A stretch of 52,862 nucleotides of DNA, from contig CALUNE010000015.1 in the NCBI GenBank assembly GCA_944321945.1, positions 1 to 52,862 on the forward strand, written 5' to 3'. Positions 17,818 through 28,485 of this stretch are shown one piece after another. Positions within the stretch are counted from its first letter, which is position 1, and each line of letters starts with the position of its first letter. The notes under the pieces were generated by a model. The model did not search any database. It was not told the origin of the DNA and saw only the letters and a program-made list of their open reading frames with translations. This stretch comes from an uncultured Alistipes sp. (GTDB lineage Bacteria; Bacteroidota; Bacteroidia; Bacteroidales; Rikenellaceae). A program made the position numbers and the translations under genes.

Positions 17818-19122
17818 CTATTCGGCGATCACGAGGTAGTAGTTCTTCTTGCCGCGCTGGACGAGAAGGTACTTGCCGGCGATCAGCTCGTCGGCCGAGA
17901 CCGTCCGCTGGGCGTCGGTGATCTTTTCGCGGTTCATCGAAACGCCGCCGCCCTGGACGAGCTTGCGGCATTCGCCCTTCGAGGAGAAGATTTGGGCCTT
18001 TTCGGTGCAGAGATCCACGAACGGAACGCCGGCTTCGAGTTCGGTCCGGGCCACGCGGAACTGCGGCACGCCCTCGAAGACCTGCAGCAGGGTCGCTTCG
18101 TCCAGCCGCCGCAGCGCCTCGGAGGTGGCGCCGCCGAAGAGGATGTTCGAGGCCTCGACGGCCTTTTCGTACTCCTCGCGCGAGTGGATCATCGTGGTGA
18201 CCTCCTGGGCCAGCCGTTTCTGCAGGATGCGCAGGTGCGGGGCGGCATCGTGTTCGGCGATCAGCCCTTCGATCGTCTCCCGGTCGAGCAGCGTGAAGAT
18301 CTTGATGTACCGTTTGGCATCCTCGTCGCTGACGTTGAGCCAGAACTGGTAGAACTTGTAGGGCGACGTATAGCGCGGATCGAGCCAGACGTTACCGCTT
18401 TCGGTCTTGCCGAATTTCGTGCCGTCGGCCTTGGTGATCAGCGGGCAGGTGATGGCAAAGGCTTCGGCTTCGGGGCCGAGTTTGCGGCGGATGAGCTCGG
18501 TGCCGGTGGTGATGTTGCCCCACTGGTCGGCGCCGCCGAGCTGAATCTTGCAGTTCATCGTCTGGTAGAGGTGCAGGAAGTCGTAGCCCTGAACCAGCTG
18601 GTAGGTGAATTCGGTGAACGACATGCCGTCGCCTTCGCCGTTGAAGCGCTTCTTGACCGAATCCTTGGCCATCATGTAGTTGACGGTGATGCACTTGCCG
18701 ATGTCGCGGATGAAATCCAGGAACGTGAAGTCCTTCATCCAGTCGTAGTTGTTGACCATGCGGGCGGCGTTCGGCGCATCGGAGTCGAAGTCGAGGAGTT
18801 TGGACAGTTGGGCCTTGATGGCCTCCTGATTGTGGCGCAGCGTGGCTTCGTCGAGCAGGTTGCGCTCCTGCGACTTGCCCGACGGGTCGCCGATCATGCC
18901 CGTAGCGCCTCCGACGAGGGCCAGCGGACGGTGACCGCACAGTTGGAAGTGCTTGAGGATCATCACGCCCACCAGGTGGCCGATATGCAGCGAGTCGGCC
19001 GTCGGGTCGATGCCCAGGTAGGCCGTCGTCATCTCCTTTTCCAGTTGTTCCTTGGCTCCGGGCATGATCGTGTGGATCATGCCGCGCCATTCAAGTTCTT
19101 CGATAAAGTTTTTCGTTGCCAT
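17818..19122 (-). CDS. tyrS: tyrosyl-tRNA synthetase
   Basis: Charges tRNA-Tyr. The 434-residue class I synthetase has the HIGH-type motif SLHIGHLVG near residue 41, the tyrosine-binding [10 protein letters not shown], and the KMSKS-type motif KFGKTESG, normal for bacterial TyrS. A C-terminal S4-like RNA-binding segment ([16 protein letters not shown]) follows. The gene lies 67 bp downstream of dnaX on the same strand, with a G9 tract in that gap. Confidence 0.96.
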   Translation of the reverse strand: MATKNFIEELEWRGMIHTIMPGAKEQLEKEMTTAYLGIDPTADSLHIGHLVGVMILKHFQLCGHRPLALVGGATGMIGDPSGKSQERNLLDEATLRHNQEAIKAQLSKLLDFDSDAPNAARMVNNYDWMKDFTFLDFIRDIGKCITVNYMMAKDSVKKRFNGEGDGMSFTEFTYQLVQGYDFLHLYQTMNCKIQLGGADQWGNITTGTELIRRKLGPEAEAFAITCPLITKADGTKFGKTESGNVWLDPRYTSPYKFYQFWLNVSDEDAKRYIKIFTLLDRETIEGLIAEHDAAPHLRILQKRLAQEVTTMIHSREEYEKAVEASNILFGGATSEALRRLDEATLLQVFEGVPQFRVARTELEAGVPFVDLCTEKAQIFSSKGECRKLVQGGGVSMNREKITDAQRTVSADELIAGKYLLVQRGKKNYYLVIAE

Positions 19123-19172
19123 ATTTTTTCAGTCTCTATTTGTTTTCGGTTTGTGATCGGCGGGACGGGGTG

Positions 19173-19181
19173 CCCCCCCCC
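19173..19181 (-). repeat. homopolymer of nine G between dnaX and tyrS
   Basis: Nine C on the plus strand (nine G in the mRNA sense) in the 67 bp dnaX-tyrS gap, 51 bases before the tyrS start. Confidence 0.9.
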
Positions 19182-19189
19182 TCCGTGGA

Positions 19190-21133
19190 TTATTCGACCT
19201 CGAGATCCAATGCCTTGCGCAGCTCGGTGAGCAGCGGATTCTTGTCGGTCATGTGTTTGACGCGGTCCTCGAGTTTGATGGGGCGTGCGACCCGGATCTC
19301 CTCGTTGACCTCCACCTCCAGCTCCATGGCACCCGTTACGCCGGCCAGTTCGGCAATTCGCATCAGCATGCCCGTTTTCGAACGGAGAATTTCGTCGTGC
19401 AGCTCCTGGGTTTGGACGCTCACCGAGATCCGGTTACCCTCGAAGCGCATCTCCTCGAAGACCGGGACGAAGCGCGGACGACGTTCGCGGATGAGGTTCA
19501 GAATCTTCTCGCGTGCCGCTTCCAGTTTCTGCTGGCACTGTGGATCGATCGTCACCGTTGCGGTCGAGACCGACTCCGGCGTCTGTTCAACTTGAGCCTG
19601 CGGAGCTCCTCCCGTAGCCAGCAGTTCGGAGAGCGACGTGCCCGAGATCAGCGGCTTGCGATGGGGTTGTGCGGACGGTCGGGCTGTTGAACCGGCTTGA
19701 ACGTTCGGACCCGGTTGAACGGCCGTCCCGGGAGTGCCCGAACTGCCTGGTGCATCGGGGCGTCCGGCGTATGCCGCAGATGCGGACCGCTCCGTGGCGG
19801 TTGTCGCAGACGGGACCGGAGGGGGAGCCGTCACGCTCGCTGCCGTTGCCGGACTTGTCGGGCCTGCTGCCGGGGCCTGCTGTGCCGGACGGGGCGCGGA
19901 TGGCATCGGTTGTCCGGATTGGGCCGGATTTGGTGTCGTTGCCACGGGCTGCGGCCCGGGAGTTGCCGTGCCGACCGCGGCCGGACGAGGCGTCAATTCG
20001 GGAAGCGGATACTCCCCGGCGGAAATCAGGTCGTTATTTTTTTTTTGGCCGAGCCCTGCGATCTTCATCAGGCCCAGCTCGACGAGCAATCGTTGGTTCG
20101 ACGATTGTCGGATCTTTCCGTCGAGATCCGTCAGCAGGGCGATGGCCCCGAAGAGGAAATCGACACTGCAGGCCTCCGCCTGCACGCGGTATCGTTCGAG
20201 CAGCGTACCGGTCATTTCGATCAGCCGCAGCGTTTCGGGGCGTTTGGCCATCAGCAGGTCGCGCATGTGGCGGTTCAGACCGGCCATGAAGGTCTGTCCC
20301 GAGAAACCTTTGGCGAGGACCTCGTCGAAGCGGATCAGCGCATCGACGTAGTTGCCCGCAAGGAGCATCTCCGTCACGCCGAAATAGGTGTCGTAGTCCA
20401 GCACGTTGAGCGTCTGGGCGACGTGGCGGTAGTCGAGCGTCGTGCCGCAGAACGAGACGGCCTTGTCGAACATCGACAGGGCGTCGCGCATGCCGCCGTC
20501 GGCCTTCTGCGAGATGAGGTTCAGCGACTCCTCGTCGGCGGTGATTCCCTCCTCGGAGGCGATGTATTTGAGGTATTCGACCGAATCCTCGACGCGGATG
20601 CGGTTGAAGTCGTAGATCTGACACCGCGAGAGGATCGTCGGCAGGATCTTGTGTTTCTCGGTGGTGGCGAGGATGAAGATGGCGTGGGCGGGGGGCTCTT
20701 CGAGGGTCTTCAGGAAAGCGTTGAAGGCCGCTGCCGAGAGCATGTGGACCTCGTCGATGATGAAGACCGAGTAGCGGCCCACCTGCGGAATGATGCGCAC
20801 CTGTTCGATGAGCGATCGGATGTCCTCGACCGAGTTGTTCGATGCCGCGTCCAGTTCGTGGATGTTGAGCGAACGCCCCTCGTTGAACGAGCGGCACGAT
20901 TCGCACTCGTTGCAGGCCTCGGCGCCATGGGGGTGGAGGCAGTTGATGGCCTTGGCGAAGATTCGCGCGCAGGTGGTCTTGCCGACGCCCCGCGGGCCGC
21001 AGAAGAGATAGGCATGGGCCAGTTGTCCGCGCTCGATGGCATTCTGAAGCGTGGAGGTGATATGTTTCTGACCGACGACCGAGCGGAAGGTCGCGGGGCG
21101 ATATTTGCGTGCGCTGACGATGAAATCACTCAT
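19190..21133 (-). CDS. dnaX: DNA polymerase III subunit tau/gamma
   Basis: Clamp-loader ATPase that also couples polymerases at the fork. The start is the ATG at 21133 (MSDFIVSARKYRPATF), the family start. The 647 residues show domain I with Walker A GPRGVGKTT (46-54), four zinc cysteines (C65, C74, C77, C80), Walker B IIDEVHML and the sensor region. Domains II-III run to about residue 362. A proline/alanine-rich linker spans about 375-500, and the C-terminal tau domain (about 510-647) includes KLEAAREKILNLIRERRPRF. At codons 363-366 the coding strand has ten consecutive A. A one-base slip there produces QKKK followed by a stop, i.e. a gamma-like product of 366 residues (domains I-III only). 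Confidence 0.95.
   Translation of the reverse strand: MSDFIVSARKYRPATFRSVVGQKHITSTLQNAIERGQLAHAYLFCGPRGVGKTTCARIFAKAINCLHPHGAEACNECESCRSFNEGRSLNIHELDAASNNSVEDIRSLIEQVRIIPQVGRYSVFIIDEVHMLSAAAFNAFLKTLEEPPAHAIFILATTEKHKILPTILSRCQIYDFNRIRVEDSVEYLKYIASEEGITADEESLNLISQKADGGMRDALSMFDKAVSFCGTTLDYRHVAQTLNVLDYDTYFGVTEMLLAGNYVDALIRFDEVLAKGFSGQTFMAGLNRHMRDLLMAKRPETLRLIEMTGTLLERYRVQAEACSVDFLFGAIALLTDLDGKIRQSSNQRLLVELGLMKIAGLGQKKNNDLISAGEYPLPELTPRPAAVGTATPGPQPVATTPNPAQSGQPMPSAPRPAQQAPAAGPTSPATAASVTAPPPVPSATTATERSASAAYAGRPDAPGSSGTPGTAVQPGPNVQAGSTARPSAQPHRKPLISGTSLSELLATGGAPQAQVEQTPESVSTATVTIDPQCQQKLEAAREKILNLIRERRPRFVPVFEEMRFEGNRISVSVQTQELHDEILRSKTGMLMRIAELAGVTGAMELEVEVNEEIRVARPIKLEDRVKHMTDKNPLLTELRKALDLEVE
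19999..20018 (-). other. small hairpin downstream of the dnaX slippage site
   Basis: On the mRNA strand CGGGGAG pairs with CTTCCCG around a 6-base loop, beginning 18 bases after the A-run. This is farther than usual for stimulating ribosomal frameshifting, so its role is doubtful. Confidence 0.35.
20037..20046 (-). promoter_or_regulatory. A10 slippage site predicted to make the short (gamma-type) DnaX
   Basis: The coding strand reads C followed by ten A and TAAC. In frame this is CAA AAA AAA AAT AAC. After a -1 shift, or with one extra A in the mRNA, it is CAA AAA AAA AAA TAA, a stop. Thermus thermophilus uses an A9 run in dnaX for transcriptional slippage and E. coli uses A6G for ribosomal frameshifting; the analogy is inference. 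Confidence 0.7.
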
Positions 21134-21140
21134 GGTGTTG

Positions 21141-21148
21141 CAAAGATA
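21141..21148 (-). promoter_or_regulatory. -7 element for dnaX
   Basis: CAAAGATA reads TATCTTTG on the minus strand. Only seven bases separate it from the dnaX ATG, so the transcript would have almost no leader. Confidence 0.6.
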
Positions 21149-21310
21149 TACAATATTATTCTTATTTTGGAGCCGGAAACCGATTTTCTGCCGCGGCAAA
21201 GGCGGTCATCGGAGGCTTTTTGTCGGGACGGGTTCCCGGCGGGGCGGACGGTGGCCGTTTGCGGGAGGGCGGTTCCGAATGATGTCAAACCTTACAAATT
21301 ACGGAATCTG

Positions 21311-21733
21311 ATGAAGAGATGGATTCGCATGGGAATGGCGGTGCTGGTGGCGCTGCTGTTTGCGGGACGGTCGGTGGCACAGGAACCCGTCTGTCAATTG
21401 AGTACGCATATGCTGGACGTGTCGCGCGGGGCGCCGGCCGCCGGGGTTGAGGTTGAGCTTTCGCGGCAGACGCCCGACGGAGGCTGGCAGACGGTGGATC
21501 GGCGCGTGACCGACCGCAACGGACGTGTCACCGGTCTGCTGCCGATCCGTGAGCCGGATGCCAACCGCGGAATCTACCGCCTGCGTTTCGAAACGCAACC
21601 TTACTTCGAGGCTCAGGGACAGTCGTCAATCTATCCCTATGTCGAGGTGGTTTTCCGCATCGAGGGCGACGGTCATTACCACATTCCGATCACCATGTCG
21701 GCCAACGGTTACGCGACCTATCGCGGCAACTGA
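21311..21733 (+). CDS. exported 5-hydroxyisourate hydrolase-like (transthyretin-related) protein
   Basis: Transthyretin-related family; cytosolic relatives hydrolyse 5-hydroxyisourate in urate breakdown. The 140-residue protein has a signal peptide (KRWIRMGMAVLVALLFAG, cut near SVAQ-EP), so it should act in the periplasm. The N-terminal signature QLSTHMLDVSRGAPAAGVEVEL is intact, including the catalytic histidine (H33). The second histidine pair is in GDGHYHIPITMSANGYATYRGN. The C-terminus is YRGN where the family signature is YRGS, so the last active-site position is changed. No uricase or other purine-catabolism gene is nearby. Activity on 5-hydroxyisourate is therefore uncertain. Confidence 0.85.
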   Translation: MKRWIRMGMAVLVALLFAGRSVAQEPVCQLSTHMLDVSRGAPAAGVEVELSRQTPDGGWQTVDRRVTDRNGRVTGLLPIREPDANRGIYRLRFETQPYFEAQGQSSIYPYVEVVFRIEGDGHYHIPITMSANGYATYRGN

Positions 21734-21782
21734 CCGGCGGTGGCGAACTTCGCAGGGACGGGCTTGACCCGGCTCTCGGGCA

Positions 21783-21811
21783 GCGGGGGACTGAGGTCTC
21801 CCGCTTTTTTG
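21783..21811 (+). terminator. terminator after the HIU-hydrolase-like gene
   Basis: GCGGGGGAC pairs with GTCTCCCGC (one G-T pair), followed by six T. Confidence 0.85.
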
Positions 21812-21871
21812 TTGTCCGATGTCCGACGATAGCACCGGGCGGCTGTTTCGGACTGCCGGTTTGGCGGAAGG

Positions 21872-21900
21872 TGTCAGTCTGCGAGTGACAATTTGTGTCA
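21872..21900 (+). promoter_or_regulatory. TGTCA/TGACA repeat array upstream of clpB
   Basis: TGTCA (21872-21876), TGACA (21886-21890) and TGTCA (21896-21900) alternate in orientation; the last two form an inverted repeat with a 5-base centre. The array lies about 100 bp before clpB, where no TAnnTTTG box is visible. A heat-shock operator or alternative-sigma site is possible but unproven. Confidence 0.35.
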
Positions 21901-22000
21901 TTTTTGGCGAAAAGTATGTCGAAATGTCCGGATGCCGAACGTGGCAAGCCTTTTGCTCGGTATGGAAGCGAAATTGGAAAACAAATAAAACAACACGGAT

Positions 22001-24598
<2,598 letters not shown>

Positions 24599-24620
24599 TC
24601 GTGCAGGCCGCATAAAATGA

Positions 24621-24656
24621 AGGGTTCCACCCCATGCGGGGTGGAACCCTTTTTTT
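24621..24656. terminator. strong terminator after clpB
   Basis: A perfect 13 bp stem (AGGGTTCCACCCC / GGGGTGGAACCCT) with a 4-base loop, then a run of T. It lies between clpB and the convergent esterase. Confidence 0.95.
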
Positions 24657-24792
24657 GTGTCCGTGTCTCGAGGCGGAGCGGCCGATGTCGTCGTTTCGGC
24701 GCGGTCTGGCGCTGTCTGATCGGGCCGGGTTTGGCTCCGACGGTTCGGACCGGCGGCGGGACGAAGTCCCGGATGCGGTCCGCTTCGGCCCG

Positions 24793-25656
24793 TTATCGGA
24801 TCCAGCGACTGAAGAAGCGCCACAGCTCCTCGCAGGTGTCGACGCCCGTGTCGCGCCAGGAGTGCCGGCCGCCGATCGTTTCGTAGAGCCATACTTCGTG
24901 CCCGTCCGTACCGCCCGTGTAACGATGGGCGATGACCTGCAGCTGCCCCTCGCGGCACGGCAGCGTGTCGATGCGGTGTTCGAGACATTTGTTCCGGGCG
25001 GCCCAGTAGGAGACGGCCATCGGGATCGGAAGATAGGCTCCCCAGCCGTCGCGGTTCTCCGGATCGCCCTCCCAGCGGGTTGTTTGGTCGGCCGTGCCGT
25101 GGATCTCGAAGAGCGGAACCGGCCGGCGGCATTCGTCCCGTCTCAGGATCTCGACCGACATGAAGCCCGCCACGGGCCCGAGTGCCGAGAAGAGATCGGG
25201 ACGTTTCGAGGCCAGCAGGTAGCACATGTCGCCGCCGTTGGACATGCCCGTACAGAAGACGTTGTGGCGGCTCAGCCCGTAGCGGCGCTGCAGGTGGCGG
25301 ACCAGATCGGAGAGGAACTTCACGTCGTCGATCCGCATGTCGGCCTGAAAGGGATATCCCACGTTCCAGCAGGTTTTGCCGCGGCCGTCGCGTTCGCCCT
25401 GGGGGTAGCAGACGGCGAATCCGTGTCGGTCGGCCGTTGAATTCATGCCGAAATAGTTCGGATCGGCCTTGCCGGTGTAGCCGTGGAGGACGATGACCAG
25501 CGGCGCCTCCGACGGAAGATCCGCCGGGAGGTGGATCGTGTAGCTGCGGTCGATGCCGCCCGAACGCAGGGTTTCGGTACGGTCAGTCTGGGCCTGGGCC
25601 GCTGCGGTGAGCAGCGTCAGCAGGAGGGCCGGAATCAATCTTCGGATCGGTGTCAT
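24793..25656 (-). CDS. secreted alpha/beta-hydrolase esterase (PHB depolymerase / feruloyl esterase-like)
   Basis: Exported serine esterase of the LpqC/polyhydroxybutyrate-depolymerase/CE1-like family. Within Bacteroidales such enzymes often remove ester groups from plant polysaccharides, but the substrate is unknown here. The ATG at 25656 gives a signal peptide (MTPIRRLIPALLLTLLTAAA, cut near AQAQ). Features: oxyanion-hole motif VIVLHGYTG near residue 58, nucleophile elbow GMSNGG with S139, and the C-terminal catalytic histidine in GGRHSWRDT. Several cysteines (C83, C96, C135, C145) could form disulfides. It begins 32 bp after the glycosyltransferase stop and may be its operon partner. Confidence 0.85.
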   Translation of the reverse strand: MTPIRRLIPALLLTLLTAAAQAQTDRTETLRSGGIDRSYTIHLPADLPSEAPLVIVLHGYTGKADPNYFGMNSTADRHGFAVCYPQGERDGRGKTCWNVGYPFQADMRIDDVKFLSDLVRHLQRRYGLSRHNVFCTGMSNGGDMCYLLASKRPDLFSALGPVAGFMSVEILRRDECRRPVPLFEIHGTADQTTRWEGDPENRDGWGAYLPIPMAVSYWAARNKCLEHRIDTLPCREGQLQVIAHRYTGGTDGHEVWLYETIGGRHSWRDTGVDTCEELWRFFSRWIR

Positions 25657-25688
25657 GGAGTGCGGTTTTTTGACGGCTTTACGCTTGT

Positions 25689-26618
25689 TTACAGCCCCTT
25701 GCGGGCGAGACGCCAGGCCAGGGCGTTGTAGACGTCGAGCAGCGGCCCGCGCCAGGCGACGGGCAGACGGTTCAGCAGCCGCACCTTGCGCAGCGTGCGG
25801 CGATAGATCTTCGTCCAGTGGAAGAAACGGGCGGCGCGGTCCGCCTCCTCGCTTCCGCCCTTTACGCTCTGGATCAGTGCTTTGCCCAGTGCGGCCCGGG
25901 CGATGAATTCGCGTTCCTCCTCGGGAGCCGCCGGGTCGTACAGCTCTTCGAACGAATGGTCGGTCCGTTCGGGGGTGTAGCTCGATGCCGAGCGGTTCGA
26001 GGCCACCCGCGAGTAGCGGACCAGCCGTTCGGGGGTATAGCAGACCCGATAGCGGCGTGCGATGCGGATCCAGAGGTGAAGATCCTCGGCGATCTTCATC
26101 CCCACGGGGAAGTCTCCCACGTCGTCGAAGACGCGGCGGGGAATGCAGCTGACCGAAGGGATGGCGATGTAGCGGTGGGCCGAATCGCGGAAGAAGTTCT
26201 CGACCACACCGCGCCGTTCGGGTCCCGGGGCGGGGAAGCATCCGTCGTGGCTCACGACCGTGAAGCCCGTGCAGTAGAGCCCGCAGTCGGGGAACTCGTC
26301 GATCAGGGCTTCGACGGCGGCCAGGAAGCCCGGTTCCCATTCGTCGTCGGCATCGAGCAGGGCGATGTGCGATCCGCGGGCCTCGGCGATGCCGCAGTTG
26401 CGGGCGGCGCTGACTCCGGCGTTGGGTTGCGTGATGAGGCGCACGAGCGGCGAATCCACCCGGCGTACCTCGGCCACACTGCCGTCGGTCGAGCCGTCGT
26501 CGACGACGAGAATCTCCTCCGGGAGACGTGTCTGCCGGAGCACCGAGCGGAGCGTGGCACCGATCTCCCGCTCCTTGTTGTAGAGAGGGATGACGACCGT
26601 GAAGGTGGGCTTCGGCAT
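25689..26618 (-). CDS. family 2 glycosyltransferase
   Basis: GT-A fold glycosyltransferase transferring a sugar from a nucleotide donor to a surface glycan acceptor. The ATG at 26618 (MPKPTFTVVIPLYNKE) is the family start. Donor-site motifs: VVIPLYNKEREIGATLRSVL, VVDDGSTDGS, AGVSAARNCGI and the metal-binding DADDEW. Acceptor-side ED in GMKIAEDLHLWIRIA. The C-terminal third is basic and may lie on the membrane. Donor and acceptor cannot be inferred. It is divergent from the DUF115 gene, 71 bp between starts, suggesting shared control of surface glycan genes. Confidence 0.92.
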   Translation of the reverse strand: MPKPTFTVVIPLYNKEREIGATLRSVLRQTRLPEEILVVDDGSTDGSVAEVRRVDSPLVRLITQPNAGVSAARNCGIAEARGSHIALLDADDEWEPGFLAAVEALIDEFPDCGLYCTGFTVVSHDGCFPAPGPERRGVVENFFRDSAHRYIAIPSVSCIPRRVFDDVGDFPVGMKIAEDLHLWIRIARRYRVCYTPERLVRYSRVASNRSASSYTPERTDHSFEELYDPAAPEEEREFIARAALGKALIQSVKGGSEEADRAARFFHWTKIYRRTLRKVRLLNRLPVAWRGPLLDVYNALAWRLARKGL

Positions 26619-26636
26619 GGCTGAGGGGCTGATTTT

Positions 26637-26667
26637 TTGCGAAGATACCGATCTTTTGCTACTTTTG
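26637..26667 (+). promoter_or_regulatory. promoter of the DUF115 gene
   Basis: TTG at 26637-26639, 20 bp spacer, TACTTTTG at 26660-26667. Leader of about 20 bases. Confidence 0.8.
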
Positions 26668-26689
26668 CAAGAAAATCCCCCGCAGCCGC

Positions 26690-27577
26690 ATGACCGCATT
26701 CGAAAAAGTCGACCGTTTCCTGCGCAATCTCTACGAGACGGCGTTTTATCTGGCCGTGATGGCCGTCAAGGAGAACTTCCGCAACTACGTTGGTCGGGCC
26801 GGAACGGTCGGTCGCCCGCATGCAACCATGGCCATCCTCGGCAACGGTCCGTCGCTGGGGCACGAACTGCCCCGGCTGCTTGCCGACGGAGCCTTCGGTG
26901 AGCGCGACTGCATGGCGGTCAACTTCTTTGCGCTCGACGAGCGCTTCGAGCAGGTGCGGCCGGCCTATTACGTGTTGTCGGATCCGATGTTCTTCCGCGA
27001 CAGTGCCCTGCGTGACCGTGTGGCCGAACTCTACCGGACGTTGAACCGCCGGGTTGCGTGGCCCATGCACCTCTACGTGCAGTACTACAACCCCGAGCAT
27101 TTCGACTACCGGGCCGTGCTGCCCAATCCGCAGATCCGCATCATTCCGTTCCATACGCAGCTCTACCGCGGTTTTCCGGCGTTGAGTTTCCGGCTCTTCC
27201 GGCGGGGGCTGGGCAGTGCCAACTTCGGCACGGTGGTGCAGGTGTGCGAGTATATTGCGCTGCTGCTCGGCTACCGTACGGTGGAACTTTACGGCGTGGA
27301 CCACACGCTGCTCGACGGTCTGACGGTCGACGACCGGAACCGTCTCTGCCGCATCGACAGCCACTATTACGATGCAGCGCCGGCCGCTCCGAAACCCATC
27401 TTCCAGAAGGTTCCGCCGCGACCCTATACGATGTCGGTCTATCTGGCCGAGGTGGCCGAACTCTTCCGCGGCCACGAGATTCTGCGCGACTATGCCACGT
27501 GGCTCGGGGCACGGATCATCAACCGCACGCGCGGCTCGCTGATCGATGCCTACGAACGCGACCCGCTCGATGCCTGA
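26690..27577 (+). CDS. DUF115 (MptE-like / Maf-type) family protein
   Basis: The family name comes from archaeal 6-hydroxymethylpterin pyrophosphokinase MptE. Bacterial relatives include the Maf proteins, which add nonulosonic acids to flagellin in Campylobacter and Aeromonas. The 295 residues carry the hallmark ILGNGPSLGHELPRL (about residues 49-63) and DERFEQVRPAYYVLSDPMFF. A later segment GSANFGTVVQVCEYIALLLGYRTVELYGVDHTLL resembles sialyltransferase-like nucleotide sites. It starts at the first good ATG after a strong promoter. A CMP-sugar cytidylyltransferase is encoded convergently 225 bp away, so a role as a glycosyltransferase using a CMP-activated sugar is a reasonable inference; it is not shown. 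Confidence 0.75.
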   Translation: MTAFEKVDRFLRNLYETAFYLAVMAVKENFRNYVGRAGTVGRPHATMAILGNGPSLGHELPRLLADGAFGERDCMAVNFFALDERFEQVRPAYYVLSDPMFFRDSALRDRVAELYRTLNRRVAWPMHLYVQYYNPEHFDYRAVLPNPQIRIIPFHTQLYRGFPALSFRLFRRGLGSANFGTVVQVCEYIALLLGYRTVELYGVDHTLLDGLTVDDRNRLCRIDSHYYDAAPAAPKPIFQKVPPRPYTMSVYLAEVAELFRGHEILRDYATWLGARIINRTRGSLIDAYERDPLDA

Positions 27578-27590
27578 TCGCGTGAAGTCC

Positions 27591-27650
27591 GCCACCTGAT
27601 CGTCCGCCGCCTGATCGTCCGCCACCTGATCGTTCGCCGTTTGACCGCAT
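27591..27650 (+). repeat. 15 bp tandem repeat (about four units)
   Basis: GCCACCTGATCGTCC (27591-27605) is followed by GCCGCCTGATCGTCC, GCCACCTGATCGTTC and a more diverged fourth unit. It begins just after the DUF115 stop codon and is intergenic. Confidence 0.85.
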
Positions 27651-27729
27651 GAGGCCCGTCGCCCCTCCCCGCCGTCTGCTGCCTTCCGCCCGACCGTTTG
27701 CCCGCCCGGCCCGGGACCCGGGAGTGTCG

Positions 27730-27765
27730 AAAAAGCCGGAGCAGGATTTCCTGCTCCGGCTTTTT
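27730..27765. terminator. bidirectional terminator between DUF115 and cytidylyltransferase genes
   Basis: A perfect 15 bp stem (AAAAAGCCGGAGCAG / CTGCTCCGGCTTTTT) with a 6-base loop between convergent genes. Confidence 0.93.
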
Positions 27766-27802
27766 GTGTCTGAATGCCCGCAATGCCGCTTGCCAGGGGC
27801 GC

Positions 27803-28456
27803 CTATTGGGGTAGATTGCGGCTGGCGGCGATGATCTCGGCCATGGCGAAATCCTCCGGATAGTCGATATCCAGCCCCTCGATGCGGTCGACGACAGCCA
27901 TCCACGGACGGTCGCCGATGCGCTGACGGCGTTCGCACCACAGCGCCCGCGGGAAGATGAAGAAGGCGCTCGTCTCGATGTAGACCGGTTCGATGGTCTG
28001 CGTGCGGGGAATGTTGTCGAGGCGGTAGTTGAGCGGGTGTCCTTCGTACCAGGCGAAGGTCTGGATGCGCTCGGCGCTGAACGACGAGTCGTACTCGCCC
28101 GATTTCACCCTGGCAAGTGCCTCGGCGATGGTCGTCGGACGGATGAAGGGTGACGTGGCGTGGGCCAGGACGTAGAGATCGGCCTCGACCTCTGCGGTGA
28201 AGGCGTCGTAGATCTCGCGCCCGAGCGTCGTGTCGCGGTCCAGCGAGGCGTCGCGGCGCAGGAAGCGCACCCCTTCGGGCAACAGCGGGCGGATCGTTTC
28301 GTCGCTGCAGTAGACATAGACCTCGTCGATCCCCTCCACACGGGTTAGCGTCCGCAGAATGTGGCACATCAGCGGCGAACCGCTCAGCGGGCGGAGGTTT
28401 TTGCCCGCCACGCGCTGGCTGTTGAGCCGGATGGGGACGAATGCAACGGTTTTCAT
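27803..28456 (-). CDS. acylneuraminate cytidylyltransferase family protein (NeuA/PseF/LegF-like)
   Basis: Predicted to activate a nonulosonic acid (sialic, legionaminic, pseudaminic or similar) or Kdo-like sugar with CTP, giving a CMP-sugar. The 217 residues open with the CTP-binding signature VAFVPIRLNSQRVAGKNLRPLSG, followed by YCSDETIRPLL, the HATSPFIRP segment that contacts the sugar, and the metal-site region GLDIDYPEDFAMAE at the end. Kdo-specific KdsB proteins are longer (about 250) and differ at the start. No sialate synthase or epimerase is nearby. Together with the LuxE-like gene 30 bp upstream it forms a two-gene unit. Confidence 0.85.
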   Translation of the reverse strand: MKTVAFVPIRLNSQRVAGKNLRPLSGSPLMCHILRTLTRVEGIDEVYVYCSDETIRPLLPEGVRFLRRDASLDRDTTLGREIYDAFTAEVEADLYVLAHATSPFIRPTTIAEALARVKSGEYDSSFSAERIQTFAWYEGHPLNYRLDNIPRTQTIEPVYIETSAFFIFPRALWCERRQRIGDRPWMAVVDRIEGLDIDYPEDFAMAEIIAASRNLPQ

Positions 28457-28485
28457 GGCGTATGCTCTTTTTTTGACGGTGCGTG

